Shown one piece after another: positions 36,501 through 45,679 of a stretch of DNA of 64,000 bases; position 1 is the stretch's first letter, and every line of letters begins with the position of its first letter. Source of the DNA: Methanolobus sp. GTDB lineage: Archaea; Halobacteriota; Methanosarcinia; Methanosarcinales; Methanosarcinaceae. The notes below the pieces were generated by a model. That model did no database searches, was not told where the DNA came from, and worked only from the letters and a program-made list of their open reading frames with translations. The position numbers were made by a program, and so were the translations under genes. The stretch is from NCBI GenBank assembly GCA_029762595.1, contig JARVGJ010000008.1, positions 1 to 64,000 on the forward strand, written 5' to 3'.

Positions 36501-37161
36501 TGAAGGGTGCCTGCGACCCCTTACCATAACTATTCCGCAAAAGAGCATACTGAGCCCCCAATATCCGGCAGCGGTGGTGGCCGGGAATGTTGAGACCTCG
36601 CAATATATAGTTGATGCGCTCTTCGGTGCGCTGGGAGTGATGGCAGGCTCCCAGGGCACCATGAACAATTTCACTTTCGGGGACCATGAGTTCCAGTATT
36701 ATGAGACCGTTTGCGGTGGTTCGGGAGCCGGGAGCGGTTTTAACGGCACGGATGCTGTGCAGACACATATGACCAATTCCCGGATAACCGACCCGGAAGT
36801 GCTGGAATGGAGATTCCCTGTCAGACTTGAGGAGTTTTCCATACGTAAGGACAGTGGCGGTAAAGGGGAATATCAGGGAGGATGCGGGGTTGTCCGCAAG
36901 ATACGTTTCCTCAGGCCAATGAGAGCAGCTATCATTTCAAGCCACAGGAAGTACCCTCCAAAAGGTCTTAACGGCGGTAAAGATGGAAAAACAGGGCATA
37001 ATTATATCGTCAGGTCCGACCGGAACCAGGATGCTGGGAAAAATGTCCGGGAATATCTGGAAGAACTTGGAAGCATGGCCCTTGCAGATATGAACACTGG
37101 TGACCTTTTCGTGGTGGAAACTCCCGGTGGTGGCGGGTTTGGAGAAAAAAGAAAGTGTTAA
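33502..37161 (+). CDS. Fused hydantoinase A/B, 5-oxoprolinase type
   Basis: The 1219-residue protein fuses HyuA (1 to about 690) and HyuB (about 700 to 1219). HyuA has DRGGTFTDIVAR, ITFDMGGTSTDVAHY and the AAGGGSI loop of the ASKHA ATPase. HyuB has SRGHHADIGG and the glycine-rich VETPGGGGFG end. A single-chain fusion of this size is the layout of ATP-dependent 5-oxoprolinase, which opens 5-oxoproline to glutamate. Other hydantoin-type substrates remain possible. TATA-like TTTATAAC lies 25-30 bases upstream. Confidence 0.9.
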   Translation: MSSKEEKWQFWIDRGGTFTDIVARRPDGHLLAHKLLSVDPQHYNDAAMHGIRDILGTLPDETLPTGNIASIKMGTTVGTNALLERRGEPTALAITEGFGDSLRIAYQNRPDIFALNIELPELLYQELIEIKERYSASGEELLALDTDNARKELERVFKKGIRSLAIVLMHAYRYPQHELQLREIAESIGFTQISLSHEVSPLMKLISRGETTVVDAYLSPVLRTFIDMISSTLKEGADNTKLMFMQSNGGLIQATHFRGKDCILSGPAGGIVGAVETSLMAGFDNVITFDMGGTSTDVAHYSGEYERSFENEIAGVHLRSPMLYIHTVAAGGGSILHFESKRFVVGPDSAGSDPGPACYRKGGPLTITDCNLMLGKIMPQYFPHVFGPDADLPLDIDVVRKGFSVLADEVNDLTGEENRAEKVAEGFLRIAIENMANAIRKISIQRGYDTKDYVLCCFGGAGAQHACGVADALGIRKILIHPLAGVLSAYGMGLADQRIIKEQAVEKVLGQGLMAELEEIARELESSAREEMKMQGVAEEYMNTLHKVHVKYRDTGSSIVVALEAKEEIRKGFEDEYKSRFGFIMDNKELVIEAVSTETICLGERIGKCVVWGNTGDRKERCRLPDTKMYTSGKLHITPVYRRDWLRGAGGKRITGPAMIVEENTTVIVEPGWKAELAENMELVLERTSSLPGRENVGEEADPVMLEIFSNRFMSIAQQMGYTLQNTAYSVNIKERLDFSCALFDRAGNLIANAPHIPVHLGSMGESVRAIIRKFPDMEQGDVFMLNSPFEGGTHLPDITVITPVSHEKEIAFYVASRGHHADIGGITPGSIPPDSRHIEEEGVMTGGQRIVSQGRFLEDEVKAWLLCGTFPARNPFQNIADLKAQVAANENGATELEKLVEHFSIGTVQAYMQHILDNAEEAVRRAIKVLNNGQYSLSFDDGAVVNVKVSIDRKNSSAHIDFTGSSKQHPGNLNAPVAVCRAAVLYVFRTLVDKDIPLNEGCLRPLTITIPQKSILSPQYPAAVVAGNVETSQYIVDALFGALGVMAGSQGTMNNFTFGDHEFQYYETVCGGSGAGSGFNGTDAVQTHMTNSRITDPEVLEWRFPVRLEEFSIRKDSGGKGEYQGGCGVVRKIRFLRPMRAAIISSHRKYPPKGLNGGKDGKTGHNYIVRSDRNQDAGKNVREYLEELGSMALADMNTGDLFVVETPGGGGFGEKRKC

Positions 37162-37241
37162 GTAATGATACTGATAAAGCAACAGTGAAATTTGTGAGCT
37201 TTACAGACTATCTGAAAAAATGAAAGGCCGTTGTCGGGAAT

Positions 37242-37700
37242 ATGAACTCTGTAAGCAAAATAAAGAAAGTCACCGTGAAGGGAGTGTATATGATCAATAT
37301 CTTCGGACGGTCTGTACCGGCTGTCATGCTTGAGGATGATGCAGGGCTCCTTATGCCGATACACATTGGCCAGTCAGAGGCACTGTCGATAAATTCGGTG
37401 CTGAAGAACGAGACCATGCCAAGACCAATGACACATGACCTGATAGTATCCATGCTTACACGCCTGGGGGCGGAAGTGGAGCAGGTGCTGATAGATGAGA
37501 AGATAGATAACATATACTATGCCAAGATAACGCTTGTAAAAGAGGGCACCACAATAGATTTCGATGCCAGGCCCAGCGATTGTATAGCTATTGCCCTGAG
37601 GAACAATGCTGCCATTATGATCAATGAGGAAGTTTTCAACGATGATGCCATAAGCAAAGATAATTTCCTGGGTTCCAAGGCCATCATGGGGTTTTCCTGA
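37242..37700 (+). CDS. Bifunctional nuclease family (DUF151) protein
   Basis: The 152-residue product matches the BFN/DUF151 fold: RSVPAVMLEDDAGLLMPIHIGQ near the start, MPRPMTHDLIVSMLTRLGA, and ITLVKEGTTIDFDARPSDCIAIALRN. Plant members have RNase and DNase activity; archaeal ones are uncharacterised. The acidic residue in ARPSD is conserved. Confidence 0.9.
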   Translation: MNSVSKIKKVTVKGVYMINIFGRSVPAVMLEDDAGLLMPIHIGQSEALSINSVLKNETMPRPMTHDLIVSMLTRLGAEVEQVLIDEKIDNIYYAKITLVKEGTTIDFDARPSDCIAIALRNNAAIMINEEVFNDDAISKDNFLGSKAIMGFS

Positions 37701-37769
37701 GACAGCACCGTGTTATGTATACTGCAAGCGACCCAAAAAAGTATATAGTGTCAGCAAGGACAATAGCTT

Positions 37770-38477
37770 ATGAGGCACCGGATCTTCTATAACCCTTTTA
37801 CTTTCATCTTTACGCTGATACTCACGTTTGTGATTGTTTTCAGCATATCCCTTCTTTTTTTTGGCGTTGTGAGCAGTGCTTTTGCAAGGATAGGTTTCTC
37901 CTGGAACCATGCACTTTTCCTGCTTCTTGCCTCATTGATAGGAAGTAATATCAACATACCACTAAAGACTATCGAGTCCCACATCCCAATAGAGGATCAC
38001 AGATATGTAAAGGTGTTTGGAATATCGTACCGTGTCCCATTCAAACATACATACACTACCCGTACCACCATAGCCATAAATGTAGGTGGGGCCCTGATCC
38101 CAGCCATGGTATCCCTCTACCTGCTGAGCCTCTTTCCCAATGCCACCATTTATGCCCTCTATGCTACGCTGATTGTTGCCTTTATAACAAAAAGTGTTGC
38201 CAGACCTGTAAAAGGTGTCGGTATAGTTTCCCCTGCATTCGTCCCACCCATAGCCGCCGCCCTGAGTTCCATCCTTATAGTCTACACCACACAGGTACAG
38301 CACGAACTTATCTTTGCCGTTGCCTACATAAGCGGTACCCTGGGAACCCTTATCGGAGCTGACCTGCTGAACATGCGGGCCATTACCAAACTGGGCGCTC
38401 CTGTTGTGAGCATAGGCGGTGCCGGGACCTTTGATGGCGTCTTTCTGGCAGGAGTAATTGCAGTTTTACTGGTTTGA
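37770..38477 (+). CDS. DUF1614 integral membrane protein
   Basis: The 235-residue protein has about six membrane segments. The family motifs GSNINIPL, GGALIPA, RPVKGVGIVSPAFVPP and SIGGAGTFDGVFLAG are all present; the last suggests a substrate or ion path. The function is unknown. Confidence 0.9.
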   Translation: MRHRIFYNPFTFIFTLILTFVIVFSISLLFFGVVSSAFARIGFSWNHALFLLLASLIGSNINIPLKTIESHIPIEDHRYVKVFGISYRVPFKHTYTTRTTIAINVGGALIPAMVSLYLLSLFPNATIYALYATLIVAFITKSVARPVKGVGIVSPAFVPPIAAALSSILIVYTTQVQHELIFAVAYISGTLGTLIGADLLNMRAITKLGAPVVSIGGAGTFDGVFLAGVIAVLLV

Positions 38478-38486
38478 GGAGGGAGA

Positions 38487-39449
38487 TCATCTTACAAGCT
38501 CATCCACATCCCTTCGCGGTGACCCGGGCAACTTCTTTGCATAGCCCAATCTAAGTAAAAGCTGGGGATGCCTGCTGCCCAGGGATAACAGCTCCTGCAA
38601 CCTGTCTTTAAGCTCCGGGACTTCACAGGGCTGGTTGATGTGGGCATTCTTTATGCCCAGAGAAGTAGCGTACAATGCCAGCCTCTCAAAACTGCGACCG
38701 GTCCTGATCCATGAATCGATGTCATTGTTCTCTGAGACCACTGCCAGCAATGCAGATGAGCTTCTAATATTGTTTTCATCTTTTTTGGACTGTGTCCTGG
38801 CATTCAGGAAGAGCTTCACGAACAGTTTCCCCACTGTCCGGGGTACATGTGGGCTTCCTGTAGCCTCAAAACTGAGGCCGTCACGATACATGTCCACTTC
38901 CTTACGGTTGAACCTGATCCATGAAATAAGCTCCTGCATGAAAGCAGGGTTGTTCATCTGTATGTTATTGCCATCCCTGACAAGTCCGATGATCCTTTCT
39001 ATCTTTTCAGGTTCTGTCACAATAATAGCCCGGACACCTTCTTCCAGTGGAAATGAACTAAGCTTTTGCAGCTCAGCTTTCGGTATAGGGGACCCATCAT
39101 ACCGGCTTCGGGTACTCTGCCTTTCAGGAATTGCATCGAAAAGGACCTTATTAATGGCTTTGTAACTCACAGGTTTCAGCAACACATCAACAGAACCATT
39201 CCCTGACAAAGGAGCCGGAGAAGCTTCATATCCCTGATGTGCTGCAGCAATTACCAGATTCTCCAGAGCACATCCTATGCTAATGTAAAGCTCCCGGTCC
39301 TGAGGATCAACTACATGTAAGCTCCGTGTGAGGTCAGGACATATACGGATCATGTCCTCCTGTTTTATCCTGAAAATCCATGCTTGTGTGTTGTGGCCCG
39401 AAGGAGCCATTGTTGCGTAATGTATGAGCTGTTGCATGTCTGGCATCAT
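38487..39449 (-). CDS. Nitroreductase-fold protein of the Acg type
   Basis: The 320-residue product resembles two-domain, FMN-lacking or FMN-storing nitroreductase-like proteins (Acg): LIHYATMAPSGHNTQAW near the start, RSLHVVDPQDRELYISIGCALENLVIAA, and a second region PERQSTRSRYDG. LALYATSLGIKNAHINQPCE follows the usual C-terminal pattern. Mycobacterial Acg is linked to hypoxia and stress. Catalysis is uncertain. Confidence 0.82.
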   Translation of the reverse strand: MMPDMQQLIHYATMAPSGHNTQAWIFRIKQEDMIRICPDLTRSLHVVDPQDRELYISIGCALENLVIAAAHQGYEASPAPLSGNGSVDVLLKPVSYKAINKVLFDAIPERQSTRSRYDGSPIPKAELQKLSSFPLEEGVRAIIVTEPEKIERIIGLVRDGNNIQMNNPAFMQELISWIRFNRKEVDMYRDGLSFEATGSPHVPRTVGKLFVKLFLNARTQSKKDENNIRSSSALLAVVSENNDIDSWIRTGRSFERLALYATSLGIKNAHINQPCEVPELKDRLQELLSLGSRHPQLLLRLGYAKKLPGSPRRDVDELVR

Positions 39450-39640
39450 TTCACCTGAATCTGATACATTATATTGGAGCTTTAAATTTGCACAGTATAT
39501 CTGAACCCAGATAATAAATATATAGGCAAGCGAGACTATATTAATACAGACGCAGGGAAATGTTCATCTTGCTGCGATGAGAAGAATTAAATAGCATATA
39601 AATTAACAAAAGAATAAGTCTAAAGGGAAGGGGGATTTAG

Positions 39641-40264
39641 TTGAAAACATACCATAATTATTTTTATGCTATCCTGGCAATCTGCCTGGTAGTGCTGGCA
39701 ATAACAGGTTCCGGTTGCATATCAGAGCCTGACAACGACAATGGTGACATCAATATACCGGAGCAGACCGGATCTGAAGCGGAACAGCAAAACGATGACA
39801 GTACAGAAGCAGAGCACAATGATCAAAACACGCCCGATGCCGCTCAAACCGACGAGCAGGGCAGTGATATGACTTTACCTGCCGGACAAACTGAACAAAG
39901 CAGCACGTCCGATACTCCGCCACAATCGGTCCCTGAATTGACACTTCAGGCTTCTGCACTTGGTGAGGGAAAATACATGCTCGAACACAAAGGCGGAGAT
40001 GACATGGACCTTGCAGAGGTAAGGATGGTCCTGTCCTCACATGGAAGCACAGGCATATATTCCCCTTTAAGTAAAAATGAAGTGATAATGAGCACAGGAG
40101 ACCGTTTAGTGATTGATGTCATTTCCGAAAGTTTTACCATCAACGACAGGGAGATAGACGTAACAGACCCGCAGACTACAGATGCTTCAGCGGGGGATAC
40201 GAAGATATGGCTGTACCCAAAAGGTTCGAACGAAATAATAATTTATAAGAGCATTAGCGGATGA
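39641..40264 (+). CDS. Lipoprotein with low-complexity linker and type IV pilin-like C-domain
   Basis: The TTG start at 39641 follows AAGGGGGA. The 207-residue product has a signal sequence with lipobox ITGSGC (Cys 26), then about 75 residues rich in D, E, Q and T that are probably disordered. The C-terminal 100 residues are beta-rich (MDLAEVRMVLSSHG, LVIDVISESFTIND) and resemble archaeal pilin-type C-domains. Surface location is likely; the role is unknown. Confidence 0.7.
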   Translation: MKTYHNYFYAILAICLVVLAITGSGCISEPDNDNGDINIPEQTGSEAEQQNDDSTEAEHNDQNTPDAAQTDEQGSDMTLPAGQTEQSSTSDTPPQSVPELTLQASALGEGKYMLEHKGGDDMDLAEVRMVLSSHGSTGIYSPLSKNEVIMSTGDRLVIDVISESFTINDREIDVTDPQTTDASAGDTKIWLYPKGSNEIIIYKSISG

Positions 40265-40596
40265 GACGGGACTGAAAGGCTTTGCAATGATGCCACCAAC
40301 TGGGAAGAACGGGTGTTGTGTCCATCATCCATTATTTCTTTTTGCATATCAACCAAATAGCTGCAGGATTGCAGATTACAGGCAGTCTATAGACAAAAGT
40401 GATAATTGAGCTTGTCATTGGTTCGCTCCACAACACCACATCATCCATAACGAAATGAACATACAACAAGTATTAAATCGAAGCATCCACATCCTCCAAA
40501 CATATATAACATTTATATATAACATTTCAGCCATATCATCTTTCTTAGAGCCAAAGATATGAATAAAGAAAAGCAATGCAAGGGATAAGATAATAG
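40265..40596. other. Intergenic region before hisF
   Basis: A 332-base stretch without a gene. GTGTTGTG (about 40314) and CACAACAC (about 40431) form an inverted pair 110 bases apart, each next to a CATCATCCATWA direct repeat. TATATAACATTT occurs twice in tandem at 40504-40530, including a TATA-like TTTATATAT that may serve hisF. Confidence 0.45.
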
Positions 40597-41418
40597 ATGC
40601 TTACAAAAAGAATAATACCATGTCTTGATGTCACACTTGATGAGGCGGGCGGGACCGTTGTCAAGGGAATAGAATTCGTGGACCTGAGAAAAGCGGGAGA
40701 CCCTGTGGAACTGGCCAAGAGATACAATGAACAGGGTGCCGATGAACTTGTTTTCCTTGACATTACAGCTTCCCATGAAGGGCGCTCTACCATGATAGAT
40801 GTGATAGAGAGGACTGCTGATGAGGTATTTATCCCGCTCACAGTTGGCGGTGGAATAAATTCCATAGAGGACATACGCCAGATACTGCGGGCAGGCGCAG
40901 ATAAAGTATCCATAAACACCGCTGCTGTGAAGAATCCCGGGCTTATAAGGGAATCATCGGAGATCTTCGGTGCCCAGTGTATCGTCACAGCAATTGACTG
41001 CAAACGTAACCTTGATGTGGGAAACAACCCGGACAAGACCATACTTGAACTTGAGGACGGCACAGCGGCATGGTATGAAGTGGTCATCTACGGTGGCAGG
41101 CAGCCAACAGGGATAGATGCTGTACAATGGGCTAAAAAAGTGGAGGAACTTGGTTCCGGAGAGATACTGCTAACCAGCATGGACAGGGACGGAACCTATG
41201 ACGGCTTTGACATTCCCATCACAAGCAAGCTCTCTGAGGAACTGGAGATACCTATCATCGCTTCCGGGGGCGTGGGTAACCCCGAACACATTTACGAGGG
41301 ATTTACAAAAGGTAAGGCAGATGCCGCTCTTGCAGCCAGCATATTCCACTTTGGAGAATATACCGTTAATGATGTCAAGGAACATCTCAGGAAAAAGGAC
41401 ATTCCTGTAAGGCTCTGA
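40597..41418 (+). CDS. hisF: Imidazole glycerol phosphate synthase cyclase subunit HisF
   Basis: This 273-residue (beta/alpha)8 enzyme has catalytic Asp11 in [15 protein letters not shown] and the second acid in [12 protein letters not shown]. The phosphate sites are GGGINS and [10 protein letters not shown]. With HisH it makes IGP and AICAR, and AICAR feeds PurP. hisH is not in the window; hisE is at 56670. Confidence 0.97.
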   Translation: MLTKRIIPCLDVTLDEAGGTVVKGIEFVDLRKAGDPVELAKRYNEQGADELVFLDITASHEGRSTMIDVIERTADEVFIPLTVGGGINSIEDIRQILRAGADKVSINTAAVKNPGLIRESSEIFGAQCIVTAIDCKRNLDVGNNPDKTILELEDGTAAWYEVVIYGGRQPTGIDAVQWAKKVEELGSGEILLTSMDRDGTYDGFDIPITSKLSEELEIPIIASGGVGNPEHIYEGFTKGKADAALAASIFHFGEYTVNDVKEHLRKKDIPVRL

Positions 41419-41444
41419 GCTAAACAGAAGAGAAGTGAGAGAAT

Positions 41445-41732
41445 ATGGAGATATCCGAATTCCAGAAACGTATGTATGACCTCTACGCCCACAATGACCG
41501 CCGAAGGGGTGCAGCGGCCACCACCCTCTGGCTTGTAGAAGAGGTAGGTGAGCTTGCAGAGGCCATCCGGCGCGAGGACATGGACAATATACGGGAAGAG
41601 CTTGCCGACTGCTTTGCATGGATAGCGGCACTTGCAAACCTGTATGATATTGACCTGGAAGCTGCTTTTCTTGAGAAGTATCCGGATATGTGTCCCACTT
41701 GCTGTAAGAATCCCTGCATCTGCACGGACTGA
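41445..41732 (+). CDS. MazG-like nucleotide pyrophosphohydrolase with cysteine-rich tail
   Basis: The 95-residue all-alpha NTP-PPase has EEVGELAEAIRRED and EELADCFAWIAALAN, whose acidic residues bind Mg. The C-terminus MCPTCCKNPCICTD carries five cysteines, probably a small zinc site, as in some archaeal MazG relatives. It lies 26 bases after hisF and is likely co-transcribed. The substrate could be a house-cleaning dNTP. A short GCTTTT/AAAAGC hairpin at 41734-41752 may end the transcript. Confidence 0.88.
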   Translation: MEISEFQKRMYDLYAHNDRRRGAAATTLWLVEEVGELAEAIRREDMDNIREELADCFAWIAALANLYDIDLEAAFLEKYPDMCPTCCKNPCICTD

Positions 41733-41807
41733 AGCTTTTTTCTCATAAAAGCCACAGAACGCACTAAAGAGGAGTTTATATACTGTGAACTCATCTGGGC
41801 GGATATC

Positions 41808-44300
41808 ATGCTTAAGACCCCTGAACTTCTGGCCCCTGCGGGGAACATGGAATCGCTGGTAGCTGCTGTGGAGAACGGTGCGGATGCTGTATACCTTGGA
41901 ATAAGGGATTTCAGTGCACGGGCATACGCCGGCAATTTTGGCATAGAGGAACTCAGCGACGTCCTGGACTTCGCTCACCTCAGGGGAGTTAAGGTCTATG
42001 TCACCATGAATACTCTCATCAAGGACAGCGAGATTAAAAAAGCCCTTGATATCATGTACACCCTGGATGAGCTTGGAGCTGATGCCATCATTGTACAGGA
42101 TATGGGACTTCTGGAACTTGCAAGAATAAAGGTCCCCTCTTTGCCCATACATGCAAGCACCCAGATGACGACCCACAACACCGAAGGCGTCCGTTTCCTT
42201 AAAAATATGGGAGTAAAAAGGATAGTGCTTGCAAGAGAACTCTCACTTGAGGGAATTGCGGAAATAAAAACTAAGACCGATGCGGAAATAGAGGTTTTCG
42301 TTCACGGTGCACTCTGTATCTGCTACTCAGGCCAGTGCCTCATGAGCAGTATGATAGGAGGCAGGAGCGGAAACCGCGGATATTGTGCCCAGCCATGCCG
42401 CAAACAATACAATTTACGTAAAGACGGTAAGCAGGTAGAAACAGATGGAAGCTACCTTCTGAGTCCCAAAGACCTCAACACATCAGATATCTTGCCTGAA
42501 CTCATAAAGACAGGAATGGATTCTTTCAAGATAGAGGGCAGGATGAAGCGTCCCGAATATGTTGCCGGTGTTGTAAGGATATATCGCCGTCTTATTGACA
42601 GGTTTGCAGGCGACCCGAACAATTATTTCGTTACAGAGGAAGAGAAGGAAAACCTGGAACAACTCTTCAATCGGGGGTTCACGACCGGATACCTCAAAGC
42701 TGACCCTGCAGGGGAGCTGATGAGCCGGCAAAGGCCGCATAACCAGGGCATTGTGATTGGAGAAGTTACAGGATTCAACAATAAGCTCAACAGAATGGAG
42801 ATAACACTTACCAGGGAACTTGAAGTGGGGGATGGTATCGGCTTTGAAGACAGCAGGGATTGCGGCACAATTATACGGGGCATCTATATAGGGAACAGAC
42901 TCGAGAAAAAAGCAGGCACTGGTGATATCATTACCATCAATTTTGACCAGCCACCAAAGAACGGTACCTTGGTTTACAGGACACTTGATGATTCGCTTAT
43001 GAAAGAACTGCAGGCTTCGTACAGTTCCCCCGCCCCGATAAGAAAGGTTCCTGTTTCCATCGGGTTTAAAGCGCATATCGGAGAGAAGCTTGAACTCTCA
43101 ATTTCGGACATAGAAAACAACACATCAACTGTTATTTGTGAATATATCGTTGAAAGGTCACAGAAAAGACCAACAACAGAAGATGACGTCAGCAGACAGC
43201 TTGCTAAAACAGGAAACACTGTTTTTGAAGCTCAAAATATCGCAGTCGATATGCCCGATGATGCATTCATCCCGATCAAAGAGCTGAACAATGCAAGAAA
43301 TAAAGCTACCGCCGAACTGGAAAGTATCAGGACCTTGAAGTGGAGAAGACCGGCGCATGACAGAAGTTGCGAAATGCCTGAAAAGCAGACAGAAGTGACA
43401 GGCAATGCAGAGCCGATTGGTAAAAGTGATGAGAAAAGGACACTGCTCTCGGTCACGGTCAATAGTCCTGGGAACCTGAATTCCGCATTGAAAAGCGGAG
43501 CAGACCTTATTTACATTGATATATCACTTAAAGGACTTCAGGATAAAGCATGGAAAACTGCCATCTCCCTTGCATCTGAAAGAAAGATCCCGTTATATCT
43601 GCACACCCCCCTCATCGTGAAAGACCGGGAAGTTCCGAAGCTCAAAGAGACAATAGTACTTGCAAAGGAACTGGGATTTGAAGGCATTGTTGCAGCTAAC
43701 ACAGGTGTCCTGGGAATTGCAAGCAATTGCGGAATGAGAATACTGGCTGACAGTTCCCTTAATGTATTCAACAGGTATAGTCTTCAGGCACTTGAACAAA
43801 ATGGAGTAGACACTGTCACACTCTCAACTGAAATGAACCTGGGACAAATAACTGAGCTAGCAAAGTATGGGGATTGCGAATACATTGTGCATGGGCAAAT
43901 AAGGATAATGGAATCCGAGCACTGTCTTATAGGTGGGCTGTCAGAGCAGAAAGATGATAATGCCCTTAACTGTGCTTCCCTGTGCAAAAGTGGCAATTTT
44001 GAAATCGTGGACGAGAAAGGATTTGAGTTCCCGGTCAAAACAGACCCGGAGTGCAGGACACACATATTCAACTCAAGGGAACTGTGCCTGCTGGATGATA
44101 TTCCCCAGCTTATCAGGGCAGGTGTTTCAAGACTCAGGGCAGATGCCAGGAATATGGATGATAAGCGTGTTGCCATGGTCACAAGAGCATACCGGGCCAA
44201 TATTGATGCCTGCTACACAGGAGAAACAAAATACATCTGGCATGGAAGCGACATCAATGAGGAACATACAAGAGGACATTACCACAGAGGTGTAATATGA
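41808..44300 (+). CDS. Peptidase U32 family protein, long form
   Basis: The 830-residue protein has the U32 TIM-barrel: ELLAPAGNMESLVAAVENGADAVYLG at the start, and VFVHGALCICYSGQCLMSS with RGYCAQPCRKQYNLR supplying the Fe-S cysteines. A beta-rich insert follows, and then a second, weaker U32-like half (LLSVTVNSPGNLNSALKSGADLIY). U32 relatives such as RlhA, TrhP and UbiU/V modify RNA or hydroxylate small molecules rather than cut peptides. TTTATATAC lies about 30 bases upstream. Its stop overlaps the next gene. Confidence 0.9.
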   Translation: MLKTPELLAPAGNMESLVAAVENGADAVYLGIRDFSARAYAGNFGIEELSDVLDFAHLRGVKVYVTMNTLIKDSEIKKALDIMYTLDELGADAIIVQDMGLLELARIKVPSLPIHASTQMTTHNTEGVRFLKNMGVKRIVLARELSLEGIAEIKTKTDAEIEVFVHGALCICYSGQCLMSSMIGGRSGNRGYCAQPCRKQYNLRKDGKQVETDGSYLLSPKDLNTSDILPELIKTGMDSFKIEGRMKRPEYVAGVVRIYRRLIDRFAGDPNNYFVTEEEKENLEQLFNRGFTTGYLKADPAGELMSRQRPHNQGIVIGEVTGFNNKLNRMEITLTRELEVGDGIGFEDSRDCGTIIRGIYIGNRLEKKAGTGDIITINFDQPPKNGTLVYRTLDDSLMKELQASYSSPAPIRKVPVSIGFKAHIGEKLELSISDIENNTSTVICEYIVERSQKRPTTEDDVSRQLAKTGNTVFEAQNIAVDMPDDAFIPIKELNNARNKATAELESIRTLKWRRPAHDRSCEMPEKQTEVTGNAEPIGKSDEKRTLLSVTVNSPGNLNSALKSGADLIYIDISLKGLQDKAWKTAISLASERKIPLYLHTPLIVKDREVPKLKETIVLAKELGFEGIVAANTGVLGIASNCGMRILADSSLNVFNRYSLQALEQNGVDTVTLSTEMNLGQITELAKYGDCEYIVHGQIRIMESEHCLIGGLSEQKDDNALNCASLCKSGNFEIVDEKGFEFPVKTDPECRTHIFNSRELCLLDDIPQLIRAGVSRLRADARNMDDKRVAMVTRAYRANIDACYTGETKYIWHGSDINEEHTRGHYHRGVI

Positions 44301-44716
44301 GGATATTCCTTTCAGCATCAATAAGGGGTGGCAGGCAAATGCTCTCCACATACATGGAAATGTGCAGCTATCTTCAGGACAGAGGCCATGAAGTGCTTAG
44401 CTGGCATGTGGCCGATCCGGAACTTGAAAAGACAGAATCCCTGCTCACAGAACAGGAGATATACACCCGCGACATGGATTTCCTTGGAAAGAGCGATTGT
44501 GTGATAGCTGAAGTGAGCACTCCTTCCATAGGTGTTGGCTATGAGGTATGCAGCGCATTGAACATAGGGCTGCCGGTCCTGTGTTTGCACACTCTGCAGG
44601 CAAATGTGTCTGCCATGATACTGGGAAACAGCAGAATAATCAGTAAAGAATACCAAAACTACGCTGCCATGAGAAAAGCAATAGATACTTTCCTTGAAAA
44701 GCTGAATGAGGGTTAA
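44297..44716 (+). CDS. Nucleoside 2-deoxyribosyltransferase-like (Rcl/DNPH1-type) protein
   Basis: The 139-residue product begins MRIFLSASIRGG and has DCVIAEVSTPSIGVGYEV, which is the catalytic Glu/Asp and phosphate region of Rcl-type 2'-deoxynucleoside 5'-phosphate N-hydrolases. The ATG overlaps the U32 stop (ATGA), so the two are translationally coupled. It may salvage or cleanse deoxynucleotides. Confidence 0.85.
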   Translation: MRIFLSASIRGGRQMLSTYMEMCSYLQDRGHEVLSWHVADPELEKTESLLTEQEIYTRDMDFLGKSDCVIAEVSTPSIGVGYEVCSALNIGLPVLCLHTLQANVSAMILGNSRIISKEYQNYAAMRKAIDTFLEKLNEG

Positions 44717-44760
44717 TTATTAAGTAATCATTAAATACTTATCAGAGCAATATAAATAAG

Positions 44761-45012
44761 GTGATTATGGTAACTGAAATAATAATCCTGGTTGTGGCCA
44801 TCATAGCTGCAATTCTTCTCTGGAAAGTACTGAGGACTGTAAAGAACATGGTAATTAACACAATAGCAGGACTTATAGTGCTTGTTGTGGCAAACCTGGT
44901 GTTGGGGCTGGAAATCGCTTACACGTGGATAGTCATTCTCATATGTGCAATAGCAGGTGTTGTAGGTGCACTGCTGATAATTGTTCTTAATTATCTTGGA
45001 ATCGCATTCTAA
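44761..45012 (+). CDS. BofA-like small membrane protein
   Basis: The 83-residue protein has three hydrophobic segments and the KNMVINTIAGLIVLVVAN motif of the pro-sigmaK processing inhibitor BofA family. Archaea lack sigmaK, so the role is different and unknown. Its 3' end overlaps the convergent methyltransferase by 4 bases. Confidence 0.85.
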   Translation: MIMVTEIIILVVAIIAAILLWKVLRTVKNMVINTIAGLIVLVVANLVLGLEIAYTWIVILICAIAGVVGALLIIVLNYLGIAF

Positions 45013-45677
45013 AGCCGGGCAATTGCCCTGACATGATGGCGCCTGTGTGGCTTGCCATTAAACTTTTTTTCTGATATTAAGTCTTTTATTTCCAGGATCT
45101 CAAATCCACTGAGCAGTGATCCTAATTCCTCCCTGGTGAAATAGTGGTATACTATCCCGTTTTTCCTCATGAAGGTATCCTTTTCAACCTCATCACCGCC
45201 ACACCTCATATCACCGGTCCCAAAAACTTCCAGCACAAGAGAAGCACCGCTTTTCATCACTCTTTTGATCTCAGAAATTGCCTGCATTCTTTCATGTTCC
45301 AGCAAGTGCTGCAAAACCCCCAGACACAGAATTGCGTCAAAAGAATTATCAGAAAAAGAAATTGATGTTATACTTGAAACAACGCATTCGGTATGTTTTT
45401 CACTTTTACCCTTGTTTTTAAAAAGATATTCTCTGGCCCTTCTCACCGCGGTTAATGAGACATCCGTACCGATTGTATTGTACTTGTGGGAGAGCGGCAA
45501 AAGGAACCTCCCGTTCCCGCATCCAAGGTCAAGGACAAGTGAACTGGAAGAGATCAAACCTTCCAGCATTGAAATCGACCTGGGACCACCCCAGGTCACG
45601 TGTTTGTATTCTTCGTCCCAGGCAAGGAAATGAGACTTGCCTTGCAGGTCACTGCCCTGGAAAGAATTATTCGCCAT
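45009..45677 (-). CDS. Class I SAM-dependent methyltransferase
   Basis: The 222-residue enzyme has SAM motif I LVLDLGCGNGRFLLPLS, motif II in FDAILCLGVLQHL, and VVSSITSISFSDNSFDA. The opening HFLAWDEEYKHVTWGGPRS is family-specific, and the C-terminus is basic (KPHRRHHVRAI). The substrate may be a small molecule or tRNA, similar to Trm9-type enzymes. It starts 2 bases after lysS. Confidence 0.82.
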   Translation of the reverse strand: MANNSFQGSDLQGKSHFLAWDEEYKHVTWGGPRSISMLEGLISSSSLVLDLGCGNGRFLLPLSHKYNTIGTDVSLTAVRRAREYLFKNKGKSEKHTECVVSSITSISFSDNSFDAILCLGVLQHLLEHERMQAISEIKRVMKSGASLVLEVFGTGDMRCGGDEVEKDTFMRKNGIVYHYFTREELGSLLSGFEILEIKDLISEKKFNGKPHRRHHVRAIARL

Positions 45678-45679
45678 GA

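Noticed and set aside
40289-40411. Short plus-strand frame before hisF
   Set aside because: About 40 codons, odd composition, no Shine-Dalgarno, and it lies within repeats.
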